Notes under the pieces: generated by a model | The model's input: the letters and a program-made list of their open reading frames with translations, nothing else | Databases searched by the model: none | What the model was told of the DNA's origin: nothing | Shown here: piece after piece, positions 22,309-33,471 of the stretch | How positions within the stretch are numbered: the stretch's first letter is position 1 | How the letters are laid out: every line of letters begins with the position of its first letter | NCBI GenBank assembly: GCA_021234155.1 | Contig: JAJEKV010000141.1 | Span: forward strand, 690,039 to 754,038 | DNA length: 64,000 nucleotides | Reading direction: 5' to 3' | From: Isoetes taiwanensis | Taxonomy: Eukaryota; Streptophyta; Lycopodiopsida; Isoetales; Isoetaceae | Translations under genes and position numbers: made by a program

Positions 22309-24325
22309 GTTGGTGTTGAACCTGGTTCCCCAGCCAAACCAACACCCATATAAATTCAACTGAATACCATAGCTGGAAATAAAAACTTGCACTAAAATTT
22401 CATCTTCAATTAACAAAAATCAAATACAAATCATTCCCTTGCAAGGGACCTTCAGTTCGAATATGGAAGGGGCTGCCACACCCCTCCTTAAGCACTGCCA
22501 CAATGCTTCAATGAAAAACGTGAAGGGAAGAGGAGGAGATAGTATCTCCTCAACACATTTAAGCTTTTTCCAATAAATCTTAGCCAACCATTATATCCCA
22601 CCTCTTCATCATAACCTTCCATTTTGCCTCTTCATCTTAACCTTCAACTTCCATCACTTAATCCCAACCCTTAAAATCAACCATTACAATATGCCCCAAA
22701 TATGTTGGCTTACAAAAACTTGTTGAACCACTTGTGGTTCAACATTATGCCCCAAAAAGATGCGGGCCGATCCCCTCGACCCAACACATAATATAGCACT
22801 TAAGATACATTACGAAGTACATAGAAATGAGCTGGGCACATCCACACGCCCGCACTGGCTACTTTGGCTCTGGACCACGTGTGGATAACCATACTCAACA
22901 AGTCCAAGAAAGGTACTCCCAACGTCCGCACTGGCTACTGTGGCTCTGGTCCACGCGGAAGTAACAATCCTTGGCAAAATAATAATATAATAAAAGTTCT
23001 ACAAAATGGCATCATTAGTGCATGTCACACGTTGGCAAAACCTTAGGGTGTCCCAACAAGAACCATGAGGTGCCCCAACAAAACCATGGGGTGCGCTAAT
23101 GAATATCCGCAACAACAAATAAAGGGTCGGGCCAATGGTCGAGGGCACAAATAATTTCTAGGGTAGGTAGGTTATGGAGATGCTACTGCAAACTTGGTAA
23201 GGCCGTTTCAGTTTAGGTAATGGCAAATATAGAAGACTGAGTTTTCGGCAGCAAGATGTGGCGGCCTTTGGAGATCAATGGCACATATGGATGGGCAGAG
23301 TCGGCAAAGGCAAAATCTAAGAATCCGGCAAGCATTTGGCAGTGCAGAATCCGGCAAGCATTTTAGCAGGTTTGAGGGCAGATTTAGAAAAGCAGGTTCT
23401 AAACAAGCTGGTTTTGAGCAGTGCAAAAAACTCAGGCATCTTCGGATTGTATGGCAGTAGCGGATCCAGATCCTTAGATTAGTGATTTTAAAATTTGTAA
23501 ACTTAACACAGTGAGCAAGCGAGGCTTATGGTGGCTTTCAGGATTTTGGGGAAGAAAATGAGTGTATCAGAGATAGAAGGCATAGAAGGGATGCAGAATA
23601 TATGGCAAAAAAAAATTGGGAAGGTTACGTTCTTTTGAATCTTCTGGAACAGCAGGGAACAGGTAACACACATTTTTCAATGATTTTGCATATAAATTTC
23701 TCCTGCACTTAGCCATTGGTCTGCTACGGGGGGACTTTCCCTTGAGATTAACAACATTGTTGCAAGAAGCCAACAATTTCATGACAATATCTTCATAAAG
23801 CACTCAGATATTCTGTTTTCTGATATAGACTGTGCTTTGGGGAATAAAACTCTGCTTATAAGAACATAGTCCCACTGGGAGTGCCATAATATTGAACCTG
23901 GTTCCCCAACCAGACCAACACCCATATAAATTCAACTGAATACCATAGCCGGAAATAAAAACTTGCACTAAAATTTCATATTCAATTAACAAAAATCAAA
24001 TACAAATCATTCCCTTGCAAGGGACCTTCTGTTCAAATATGGAGGGGGCTGCCACACCCCTCCTTGAGCCCTGCCACAATGCTCCAATGAAAAACGTGAA
24101 GGGAAGAGGAGGAGATAGTATCTCCTCAACACATTTATGCTTTTTCCAATAAATCTTAGCCAACCATTATATCCCACCTCTTCATCATAACCTTCCATTT
24201 TGCCTCTTCATCTTAACCTTCAACTTCCACCACTTAATCCCAACCCTTAAAATCAACCATTACAATATGCCCCAAATATGTTGGCTTACAAAAACTTGTT
24301 GAACCACTTGTGGTTCAACAGTTGG
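22309..24325. mobile_element. short non-autonomous LTR retrotransposon (TRIM-like) with TSD
   Basis: Two direct 431-bp LTRs (22314-22744 and 23890-24320) about 95% identical by eye. Ends are TGTTGAACC...GGTTCAACA, inverted at the tips as in LTRs; the second LTR starts TATTGAACC. Host flanks are GTTGG at 22309-22313 and GTTGG at 24321-24325, a perfect 5-bp TSD. The 1.1-kb interior has no gag or pol; it contains a repeated word CCGCACTGGCTACT. I could not place a primer-binding site or polypurine tract with confidence, so strand is unassigned. It moved with enzymes from elsewhere. Confidence 0.93.
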
Positions 24326-24617
24326 CAGTTTTCACTTCTACTCCTTCTTGTTGGGGTGGGGGTTAGGAGTCGATATTTGAGGGTTGCGGGCCGAGGTGCA
24401 GCTTTGGTCTAATCAATTGTAATTTGGACGGGGTTTGGATGCGGTTTTGGGTTCGGGAACTTTGTGGGTCGTGGGCCTAATTGTATATTTTGAGTCTAGT
24501 TATATGGCTGACGGCATTGTTGGATTTTTTTTCACTCATATTCACTCATTGTGGGTACGCCTGTGGGTCATTGTATTTTCATTCATTCAGCTCCTTGGAA
24601 CTCCATGCCACTTCACT
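24326..24617 (+). repeat. left copy of the ~1.3-kb terminal repeat (second part)
   Basis: Shares with 37600-37880 the ending words TCACTCAT, GTGGGTCATTGTA / ATGGGTCATTGTACTCATTT, AGCTC.TTGGAAC..CA and CCACTTCACTTC. Directly after it, 24618-24655 repeats an internal piece of the same family (GGCGTTTCCTTTGAGCTGAA), so the family also occurs in pieces. Confidence 0.5.
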
Positions 24618-24659
24618 TCGGCGTTTCCTTTGAGCTGAATCTTGTTGTTGTACGGAGCT

Positions 24660-27600
24660 TTTCTATGTCAGCCATTCTCATTAGCTAGATTTCTCCTTCT
24701 TCTCTATGCAGTTTCTTTAGTTTTTACTTAGTACTAGATCATCTCCCTCTTAATTCTGCATCACTTCACAAGCTTTTCTGGCATTCAAGCAGTCTGCAAT
24801 CCTCTCTTCTACTAGATTCATAACCTTTGTTGACAGTTTTTTCCAAAATTCTAAATTCCTTCCTCATTTGGTGGTTGCTTGGTTTCGGCTGGGCTAGAAT
24901 TGGAGGTCCAACATCAACATATCTAGCTGGTCCTAGCATGATCTCTTGCTTTTGCCATATGAATCGGGACTCGGCTTTGTTTGCTTGCATTTATCTGCGG
25001 TCTGAAATAGGGCAAATTTTTGAGTTGGAACTTGGTTTATTTTGAGCTCCTCTTGGAGTGGATGCTTTTCTCTGATCATGCAGGGTAACGGACCCCTTTG
25101 TAGCTGGTGTTGGGACCGGATTTGCTTGTCATGCCGTTTTAAAAATGGATGGATATGGACGACTTCCTTGGTTTTTCAAACTGCTTCGGGCAAGTGGGCC
25201 GCCGTCCTTGAGCAGGTCAGATCTATGGGTGGTGGCTGCATCTGTGTACAGGTTTATGCTTTTTGCTAGGTTTCTGCAGCAATAAACACGATAAAATAAG
25301 TAGCTTGCAAAACTAATATCTTAGTGTGGATACATTGGTTGTGCCTTTGATCTCTTATTGCGGAGATGCAGGTTCAAGTCTTATGGGCATTAACTCATGG
25401 GTGAGAAAGTTGTGAATCATTGACAATGTTTTTGGACCTTGGAATCGAGAGGAGGTTTGTTAATCTTTGTGGATCTTGGATGCCTTAGAAGCAACTTCGC
25501 CTAGATGCCTTCAAGATTTTTGTTGCACTTGTAATTTGCCAAATTGCTGCATATGTTGTTCTATTTGGGCCTTGTTTATTTTGTCAAGTTGTTTTTGTGG
25601 AGTGCTTTTTTTTCTTGTACATCTTGCTTTGAGCCAGACTTGGTTGTTAGAGATGTCTTTAGATGCTTTGTTAGTCTAGGGTTATTTTTGTACCTTCTTA
25701 GTTTCGTCCATCCAGGTATGTAGTTGTTTTTACCCATGCTTGCACAACTCTAGTACCTACTTATTATGTTGTAAATATTTGAACACCTCAACTTTTCTGT
25801 CTTGGAGTGGCCGGTCAGGGTTTATGCCCATCAATCCCTTGTTTTTTGGAGATCGTATATTGGTCAGGTTGGAATGTGTGCCCCCTTTTTATTAGATTCA
25901 TTTCAATGACAATGTTCTTGTTTGATGGTTCTCCTTTGTTCAGTTGTCGCTGATGTGCATGAGCTTGGAGTCTAGGGCCAGTCTTGGGTCTTACACCATC
26001 AATTCTTTGGATGCCTAGTGCTTGCGTAGTTATGTGAAGATATGTTGCTTAGGCTTGTTTGTAGTTGGTAGTTAAGAGATGGGTCTTTTATAATGTAGTG
26101 CTTTTTGGTTGCTCTTCTTGTTTTATGCTCGTAGGGTTGGCATGTTGGCCTTGGTTCTTGTTATGTCAATCCCTTGTTTTTGCTGGATCTTCATTGGTTG
26201 GGGTGCATGTCCCTTAATTTCGTGTTTTAAACATGCCACTTGCTTTCAGTTTGTCCTTTAAGTTAGATAAGGTTGGATTCTAAGGTCTTGGGTCTTATGT
26301 TCCTAGATTAAAGGCATACCTTAGATGTTTTAGTTGTCCCTTGGATTGTGTTGTTTTGGTTTGGTTTTATAAGGCTTTGTTAGTCTTTTAGGCGTTTTGA
26401 GTCTAGGGTCTGTTGTCATGCTTCCTGGGTCCAGTACAACATAGCCTAGATGCTTTTTTATTATATTTTTTATAAACAGTCGATCCTTGTTCTTATTCCA
26501 TGTTTTCCTGTTTTCGTAGTTTGTTGCATAGGTTGGTTTGTTTGGACATAGTTTCAGAATCTTGTCAAGTTGTTAGGTCATAAAGGTTAGGCTTTTTTGG
26601 TGTGAGAAGCATTTTCGTTTGCTTGTGTTTCACTTTGAGGCAGGTTTGGTTTGAGGTATTCCCATGAGGGTTGTTGGTTCTAAGGGTTTTTTTTTTTGGA
26701 TGCCGGTATCCCACCCAATTTTTACATGTTGCATGGTTTTCTTAATGGTTTGCTTGGTTATTTTCCACTGGATATGGTTGTTCCGGCTCTGGCTTGTCCC
26801 GTCAACACGAGGTTGCCTACGGACCAGGCATTAACAGGCTCGATGTTTATTGAAGAACGAGATATAGCTTTTCATTCATCTTGGATTAGGCAAGTATGTT
26901 TTACATCGTGTTTGGTGCTTATATTGTCGACTCAACCACATCAGGCTTCCTTTCTTGTAAGCTTTTATTTTTAAGATTTCATTGTTGTTTGACATCTTAG
27001 TCTCGGTCCGGCGGCTAGCACAAAGGGTGCCTCGACCACTTGTAGTTCAAGCTTTTTTGCTATCGAATGCCCTAAATTGAGCTCATATTTGTTTATATGT
27101 TTCTTTTCCTTGAAATGGTATTCCGTGGATACATGCTCTAGGTCCTTGCGGATTTCTTTGTTCCTTGATTATTCTATCAGTGGTACCAATTGCTCTATTT
27201 GTTCTTATTCCATGTATCTCACAATGTCCCCTTCGTTTGGTTTTTCATTCCTCGATATCTTTTAATTTGTTGTGCTCTGGTCCTTTTGTCTTAATTCCAT
27301 TTCTCCATCCATTTCATCTGCTTCTGTTTCCTTTTTTGCTCTAAGTTTCCTGAGCTTTGTTTCTAGGTGTATGCGTAGGTAGGTAAGTGCATGCTTCATT
27401 CTCTTATGTTCTCAGTTGTTCTCATGGATGCCCTTATGAGGGCTATACTCTCTCTTTTATCATAGATTCTTAGTATCTCGTGAATGCCCTTGAGGGCTTT
27501 TTAGACATTTGCATTTGTGACTTTAGCTCCTTTATCCCAATTTGCTCAGTCCTCTATTCCCGATCCCTTATTCCATCCATTTCATTATAATCTTCTATTC

Positions 27601-29400
27601 CTCTCTTTTTCATCTTGCATTTTGTCTTTTTTCTCTTTATTCGTTCATTTTATCCCTTGAACTGCCTTGCTCTTCTATTGTCTTGGCTCCCTCCTTTGTC
27701 CGCCTCGTGACTCATCATAGTTCTTTTTTTGCCCTCGTGGTGTCTCATCATCATGCCATTTTACTATGTTGACCCCAGTTGTTTCCTATTTGCTCACTTC
27801 ATTTTCACTCGTTCTGCCATCTCAGACCTCCTTCTTACGCGTGCTGCCTCCATTGTGCCCTCTCGCTCGTTCTTCTGTTCCCCTTTGGGGGTGGTCCCAA
27901 AAGATCGTCAAGTTGTTCATCAAGTTGTTCTCTGAACTCTGTTTCTTTCGAAAATGTCATATAGTACCCTTTAAGTCCCTTGGATTCATTATTCCAACCT
28001 CCATCTTTCTCTCCCATAATGGTTTCTTTGGTCCAGTCCTCTAGATTATTCTTGAGTCTCGGGGTCCCTATCATTTTGTTCTAGATTATGTTGTTTTTAC
28101 ATTTGAAAGTTCGCTTGGATCTATTATGCATGTGGGTAAATGTTCATGAATTTTATTCTGTGATATTTGTTGTTATTGCTCTATTTCTTATTTTACTCCA
28201 TATGTGGTCATATCTTCTCAATGGTTCTCATGGATGCCCTTATGAGGGCCTATGCTCGCTCTTTGACATAGATTCTTGGTGTCTCATTGGTGCCTTTGAG
28301 GGTATTTGGCTATTTGCATTTTGTGTCCTTGGCCACTTTGCCTCGTTTTGCTCTGTTCCTCTATTCTCGATCCCTTTTTTCATCCATTTCATTTTGATCT
28401 CATGTTTGTCTTTTTTCACCCTATGTTTGTTCCTTTCCTCTTTTTTCCATTTTATCCCTTGAGAGATATCTTTGCTTTGCTATTGTCTTGACTTCCTCTT
28501 TTGTCTACCACTTGACTCAATGTAGTTCTTCTTGCCTTGTTGGTCCAATCATCATGCCTTTTCTATGTCGACCCCTTACGAACTGGAAGAGTTGTTTGGT
28601 ATATGTCCATCTTGTGTGATGTTCACACGACATTCCCCTTTTTGGCCTGCATTTTTTATTTCAAAACATGGTTGCATCATCGCACATTCGGGCATGCTGT
28701 AGTGAAGTCTGTGGTAAGTTGTCTTGCTTTCTTATATGGTCTTTGTTCTTGTTTTAGGTTGCACTCTGTTTTCTTCATCCATTCCTCATCTTGGCATTGA
28801 CCCCATCCTCACTGACTTTGTGGCATCGTCTGCCAGTGTTCTCAATTGCATAAATTTTTTGTCACCTTATGAAACTTTTTTGTTCTTGTATCTCGGGGTC
28901 CCTATCGTCTTGTTCCTAAGGGTTATGTTGTTTCTACTTTTGAAAGTTTGCTTAGTCTAGTTATGCATGTAGAGTATATGTTTAGGTTTTTGTCCTTGTT
29001 TGTCGCAGTGTTTTTTCATTATAGTATTCCTTTGTAGTTTGTTCTTTGTACGTTGATTCTTCAGGTTTGGTTCCGGTGTACTTTTTAGCTTGTTAACTAT
29101 GTCCAATCTTCATGTTTTCTCTTTTTATGCATTCCATGGTCATGGTTTTGATCTTCCTTATTTGTTATTATGGGGTTTGCATTGTCTTCATGAAAGCTCG
29201 CTTGAGTCTGTTATGCATGAATGATATAGGTTATGTATTTTTGTTCTTACTTCCATAGCGTCTTGTCATTGGGTATTCTCTGTAGTTTGTTGGTACATTG
29301 CTTCTAGAGTTTTGATTTCATGTGCTTTGGTGGTGGCCATCTTCTTTTTTATTTTCGTAAGGTGTTGGTAATTGTGCCTGTGCAGCCGCATGGAACGCGC
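24660..29400 (+). repeat. T-rich tandemly duplicated sequence, no gene
   Basis: Nearly 5 kb with a strong T excess on the plus strand; the many short open frames are hydrophobic translations of it. 27417-28221 and 28222 to about 29000 are direct copies (~805-bp period): both start TTCTCATGGATGCCCTTATG and share TCGGGGTCCCTATC and TTATGCATG near their ends. A third partial copy is near 29160-29230. I recognise no protein. Confidence 0.6.
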
Positions 29401-29402
29401 AT

Positions 29403-29424
29403 GGAACGCCGCATGCGGCGTTCC
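29403..29424. repeat. perfect 22-bp palindrome
   Basis: Arms GGAACGCCGCA / TGCGGCGTTCC with no loop. Related half-sites (CATGGAACGC) precede it at 29390-29400. Confidence 0.9.
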
Positions 29425-29433
29425 CTTTTGGCC

Positions 29434-29494
29434 TGAGTTCCCCCTTGCGGCATCGCCAGCATCCTGAGTTCCCCCTTCCGGCATCGCCAGCATT
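29434..29494. repeat. 31-bp direct repeat, two copies
   Basis: TGAGTTCCCCCTTGCGGCAT and its downstream CGCCAGCATC are repeated with one change in the second copy. Confidence 0.9.
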
Positions 29495-29593
29495 TAATTC
29501 GAATTTTTTGAAGTTGGCCGAGCCGACACAATTGAATGACGACGAGTTTTGGATACGAAACTCAGTTTGGCGCTTCTTCTGGCTATTGCGCTG

Positions 29594-29945
29594 GGTCGGA
29601 TCTTGGAGCTGTGGAGCTCTTCAGCTGTGCGGCAGGTGAGAGGTGAGGATGGAAACAAAGCAAGAACCTGAAGTTCTTCTTACCAATAATGCCGTTTTAT
29701 TCTTCAGGTTACTCTCCCACTTTTACTCACGAAAACGCAGTCGCGGCGCGCTTGGGATCCTTGGAGCCGTGGAGCTCTTCACCGGTGGGCGGTGAGCATG
29801 GAAACAGAGCAAGAATCCGAAGTTGTTCTTGCCAATAATGCTATTTTATTCTTCAGGTTACTCTCCCACTTTTTACTCACAAAACACAGGCTGTGCGCAC
29901 TTGGGATCCTTGGAGCTGTGGAGCTCTTCAGCTGGGCGGCATGTG
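29594..29945. repeat. ~150-bp tandem repeat, 2.4 copies
   Basis: Units begin GGATC.TTGGAGC.GTGGAGCTC and include GGAAACA.AGCAAGAA and TATTCTTCAGGTTACTCTCC. Copies start near 29597, 29755 and 29905; the third breaks off after about 45 bp. Confidence 0.85.
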
Positions 29946-30139
29946 AGCATTATATCTAAGCATTATATCTTCCCTCACGCCCGAAACAAAAGTCGCATGT
30001 TTTGTTCATCTAAAATTTGAGTAGAAATCAGAGCCACTGCCCTGTTCAAATGTGTTAAAGTCAGACTACTGTCAAGATTGGAGGGCATATTTTTAAAGGT
30101 ATTAGTCTGTTAAATTTCCTGATTGGATTGCCCTTCGCT

Positions 30140-30290
30140 TAAATCCTGCAAGCAAGGATTCTTCTCGCCTGCCTGATCTACAGGTTGGTGGCAGAAGCTT
30201 ATCTACTAACTCTGCACTAATGGATCCATCAGGAATGTATGGCACATCTCATTCTGGTCTATTAGGATACTTCATCTTCATGTGTTGCTT
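30140..30290 (+). pseudogene. coding-like segment, unidentified
   Basis: One plus frame gives DSSRLPDLQVGGRSLSTNSA and MDPSGMYGTSHSGLLG, low in AT-driven residues and unlike its surroundings. Family not recognised. Probably a captured exon, since recognisable exon fragments follow. Confidence 0.3.
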
Positions 30291-30494
30291 GGGTGATGCT
30301 TTCATGTGGATGAAATGTTCTGCAGTAATGTAATGATGGAGTGCTGATGTGGTATTCACTACGTTGAATGAGCTTGCCTATTTGCAGATTGTACCGTTTC
30401 CAGTTTTTAGCCCTATTCTAGCATGGTACATGGTACACTGCGCAGTCAATTGCATGCAATGCTGGTTCCAAGGAAAACTAACTGGTAGGGAGAA

Positions 30495-30621
30495 TTGATA
30501 GAGGCAGTTGCAGCCATGGGGCAAGATGAAGTTAAAGCCTTGCGTGCACGGAAAGAAATTACAGTGCATGGCAATGGTGTGCCAAAACCATTAAGGAATT
30601 TTGAAGAAGCTAACTTTCCAG
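30495..30621 (+). pseudogene. exon fragment of a DEAD-box RNA helicase
   Basis: Reads MGQDEVKALRARKEITVHGN followed by VPKPLRNFEEANFP and then a GT donor (TTTCCAG|GTCTGA). This matches the segment just before the Q motif of DEAD-box helicases of the DDX5/RH20-30 type (EVxxYRxxREITVxGxxVPKPxxxFxxAxFP). The helicase core itself is absent, so it is an isolated exon, presumably captured. Confidence 0.7.
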
Positions 30622-30930
30622 GTCTGAGAAATTTGCTGGTTTTCATAATCTCATATCACATGAAAGGTTTTGAAAAGCTACTTTAGACTGTTTATAGCAC
30701 CAATACTGCAATGGTTTGACATCTAAGAAAGAAAGCTCTTATCCTCAGCATGCCTATTATCTAATCTGGTGCTCTCCCATGTCAATTATGATATGCCAGG
30801 CTTTTTCAATTCTGATTTAATTAGAGGTTGGCGTACTTTTAACGCACATAGCTCTTGCGTTCAATTGAGGTGATTTGTGTAGATTAATGTGGCTGCGATT
30901 AACCCTATACCTGCTACTTAAGATCACTAT

Positions 30931-31170
30931 TTGAAACAACAAGTGATATGGCTGGACACCAACTGGAATGGTAAGGCAGAAAAAAGAGCCGGGGAAAATG
31001 CTGGCTGGGGCAGTAATGGTCAAAAGAGTTCTTGGAGGGATAATGGTACTGATAGCTGGAAAAGTGGAGGAAAGGGAGAAGTAAAAAATGATTGGGGCAG
31101 TGGAGGGGAGAAGAACTCTTGGGGAAATAACAATGATAGTTGGAGCAATGGGGACGAGAAGAGGCTGTAG
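30931..31170 (+). pseudogene. WG/GW-rich protein fragment
   Basis: An open frame rich in Trp-Gly pairs separated by Asn, Ser, Lys and Asp: NAGWGSNGQKSSWRDNG, DSWKSGGKGEVKNDWGSGGE, KNSWGNNNDSWSNGDEKR. Such WG/GW 'AGO-hook' tracts occur in plant RNA-directed DNA methylation factors (NRPE1 C-terminal domain, SPT5-like/KTF1). That parentage is an inference from composition only. It ends at a TAG with no further domain. Confidence 0.5.
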
Positions 31171-31272
31171 ATTTGTTCGTGCAATATTAGCATCTGTAAT
31201 ATCGGCATTTGCACAGTTTTGGTTTATCAAACTTGGTCGTAAGCAGCAGCCATATTCTAATTCTTTCTTTCA

Positions 31273-31340
31273 GCGGCGTTCCGGGCGTTGATTCCCTTGA
31301 TTAGACAAAACCAGCAGGTCATTCAAGAGCTTTTGCAAGG
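31273..31340 (+). pseudogene. captured exon with intact splice sites, unidentified
   Basis: Preceded by a polypyrimidine tract and TTTCAG and followed by GTTAGT. It encodes AFRALIPLIRQNQQVIQELL, an amphipathic helix. A next exon may start after TTTGCATGTAG at 31541 (DGTNFGAM, then out of frame). Parent gene unknown. Confidence 0.4.
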
Positions 31341-31541
31341 TTAGTACCTTTTTAAATGCTTTCGGATTAGTTTAGTTTAATTTTGCAAAGGATTGTCTTT
31401 TAGCTATGCTTCTGATTTATAGCTATGTTTTTTGAATTAGATATTAAATGCGTGTCTTCTTTAGACTGTCCTCTACTATGCACATGTCCATGCCAGTCCT
31501 TGCCGAAATAATGTCTAATTCATTTTCCTATTTGCATGTAG

Positions 31542-31859
31542 ATGGTACAAATTTTGGTGCCATGGTATGCTTTTGGCGGCCATGTTGCTGAATGTCTTAT
31601 TCGAAAGGAGGTGCATGTTAGTCGCATCTCCTTTGTTGTCAAAGCCTTGGGGTCGTGGTATGAGTGGCAGCCTTGGCGCCCATGTCCAAAATGTGTAGAT
31701 GAGATGACAATGGTTGACATTGATAAGCTGGTGGTCAAGCTTGAGAACTTCTACAACGGAAGTACTTTCGTGGAAGTAAGGAATGTCAAAGAAGTAATTG
31801 ACGAGATGCTTTTTGCATTGAAGAATGGGGAAGATGGGGGGTTTAACCATAATAGTTGA
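31542..31859 (+). pseudogene. unidentified open frame, 105 codons
   Basis: Includes MTMVDIDKLVVKLENFYNGS and VRNVKEVIDEMLFALKNGED, which look like real helices. Upstream residues are less convincing and a frameshift is likely. No family recognised. Sits between captured exons and the Helitron ORF. Confidence 0.3.
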
Positions 31860-31869
31860 GTGCTTAGGA

Positions 31870-32480
31870 GGCTGTATATAGTAGGTTGCTTTGTGAGCAG
31901 CCCATTTTGAGCCCATTGATATAGTGCTTTTATTTTGATCTCAAATACTCTTCTATTGTATTTCATCAAAATTAATCAAGTACATGCCTTATGTACCTTT
32001 TTGATGTAACTCAATCATTTTGGTTAGTGGATAAAACAACTTATCTATCTATTTCACTCCATTTGTTTATTGTCATTTAAGATCTTGCACCTCCTCCTTA
32101 TTCATGTCACTTATATGAATTTGAAAGTTGATATTATTGTTTCTTGGAAAGAAAAACAATAACTCTTTGATTTCATACCACATCAATGTGTTTAGGATGT
32201 ACTCATTAGGGTGCCAATGGCAACAAACTTTGAGTTCTTTTTTTGCCTTATGCCCTTAATATGGCTACTTCTTCAACTTTTTTTTACTATCCAATGGTCC
32301 CTTTAGGGTGGCATGGGCATGTGTTGTGTTTGAGGTCAACCCCTAGCTCACACTCTCTAAGATGATTTTTTAGCTTCTACACTTTGACCTTATGTAAAGT
32401 ATAAATGTCTTCATGTAAGATGCTTGCTTCATGTAAGATGTAATTTTGCACACTTAGGATGTTGTTGTAAGCCTTTTAAT
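31870..32480. other. non-coding leader region of the Helitron
   Basis: AT-rich, no gene seen. It may contain the Helitron promoter. I could not find a clear 5' TC terminus here. Confidence 0.3.
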
Positions 32481-32490
32481 AAACTCCCCA

Positions 32491-33471
32491 TTGGATCCAT
32501 ATGCTTATGTTCATAATCAAGTTATGGTGACATCAAAAAGCATGAGTCCTAGAACGATTGGCAAGGATATGAATGTCACACCAGAACAAGAATCAAAGTC
32601 AGCTAGAAAGAGGCGTCTGGCTCGCAAACGTAAGTTAACATGGAGGGCACGAGCGCGTGGAAAGGGAGAAGATGATATTGTGAATGATCGTGCGTGCAAG
32701 GGAGATGGAACTACCTATGGAAGTATTGTCAGAAGCTTGCAATATGAATTGAATGAGTGTTTATCAATTGATGCATCGACAAGTACGGGTGCCATTAGTT
32801 TGTTGCCAAGTGAGATTGGAGATGATGAACGTGCTGGGGGTTTACCACGTGACGTAACTATGTGGGGCACTTCAGTGAACCTTGCTCAAACCCCAGATGT
32901 TATACGACAAAATTTGACCTATCAAACACCTGAGCAAGGAGAGACTATGGAGGAGAACATACGGCGTAAGAATCGAAGACGTGTGGCCAAGGCTAGAGCA
33001 TTAGCTAGAGAATTTGAGAACGTCATCTTAACGCCCAGGAGCACACCAATAGCTTCGTGTTTGACAGATGAGTGTGGGGATGCAATTAATGGAGATAATA
33101 TTGGAGCAGCATCGGGTGAATGCTCTGAACTTAGGGACGTACAGCATGCCACCATTGCCTCGATGCAGAGTGACAGTATTGTTGTGGAGGGTGATGCAGT
33201 GGAAGCAGTGCATCTAAATTCTTCTGCAAGTGTGCCGCATGAAGAGCCAAGTAGCATCGGTGCACGTGTTAACATGAGGAGGATGAACTTAAGGCGTTTA
33301 GAGGCAGCACAAGATAATGATGGGGACCCGCCACCAATTGAGGTAATAATAAGGAGAAGGGTTGGATTTTGGAAAATAGCTTGGAGTGACGCAACTCCAC
33401 AGTATTGTGATGCGGGGAGGATGAGCAAAAAATGCAAGGACTGTGGGGCTTTGTTGTGCAAGGACTGTTGA
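32491..33471 (+). CDS. Helitron ORF N-terminal part (basic region and truncated zinc finger)
   Basis: A 326-codon open frame. It has Arg-rich blocks (SARKRRLARKRKLTWRARAR; NIRRKNRRRVAKARALAREF; NMRRMNLRRLEAAQ) typical of the N-terminus of plant Helitron replicases. Near the end, YCDAGRMSKKCKDCGALLCK matches the start of the Helitron N-terminal zinc finger (GxMxxxCxxCxAL). The frame stops at 33471, four codons after the zinc-finger start. The HUH Rep domain that should follow is missing, and 33462 onward already matches the segment just before the helicase. So this is an internally deleted RepHel gene. Confidence 0.75.
   Translation: MDPYAYVHNQVMVTSKSMSPRTIGKDMNVTPEQESKSARKRRLARKRKLTWRARARGKGEDDIVNDRACKGDGTTYGSIVRSLQYELNECLSIDASTSTGAISLLPSEIGDDERAGGLPRDVTMWGTSVNLAQTPDVIRQNLTYQTPEQGETMEENIRRKNRRRVAKARALAREFENVILTPRSTPIASCLTDECGDAINGDNIGAASGECSELRDVQHATIASMQSDSIVVEGDAVEAVHLNSSASVPHEEPSSIGARVNMRRMNLRRLEAAQDNDGDPPPIEVIIRRRVGFWKIAWSDATPQYCDAGRMSKKCKDCGALLCKDC

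Noticed and set aside
22877-23046. gag-like ORF inside the short LTR element
   Set aside because: The frame spans an internal repeated word and has no zinc knuckle or capsid motif.
25318-25390. tRNA-like SINE from GGTTCAAGTC near 25373
   Set aside because: The candidate A box is poor and the spacing is loose, so chance is likely.
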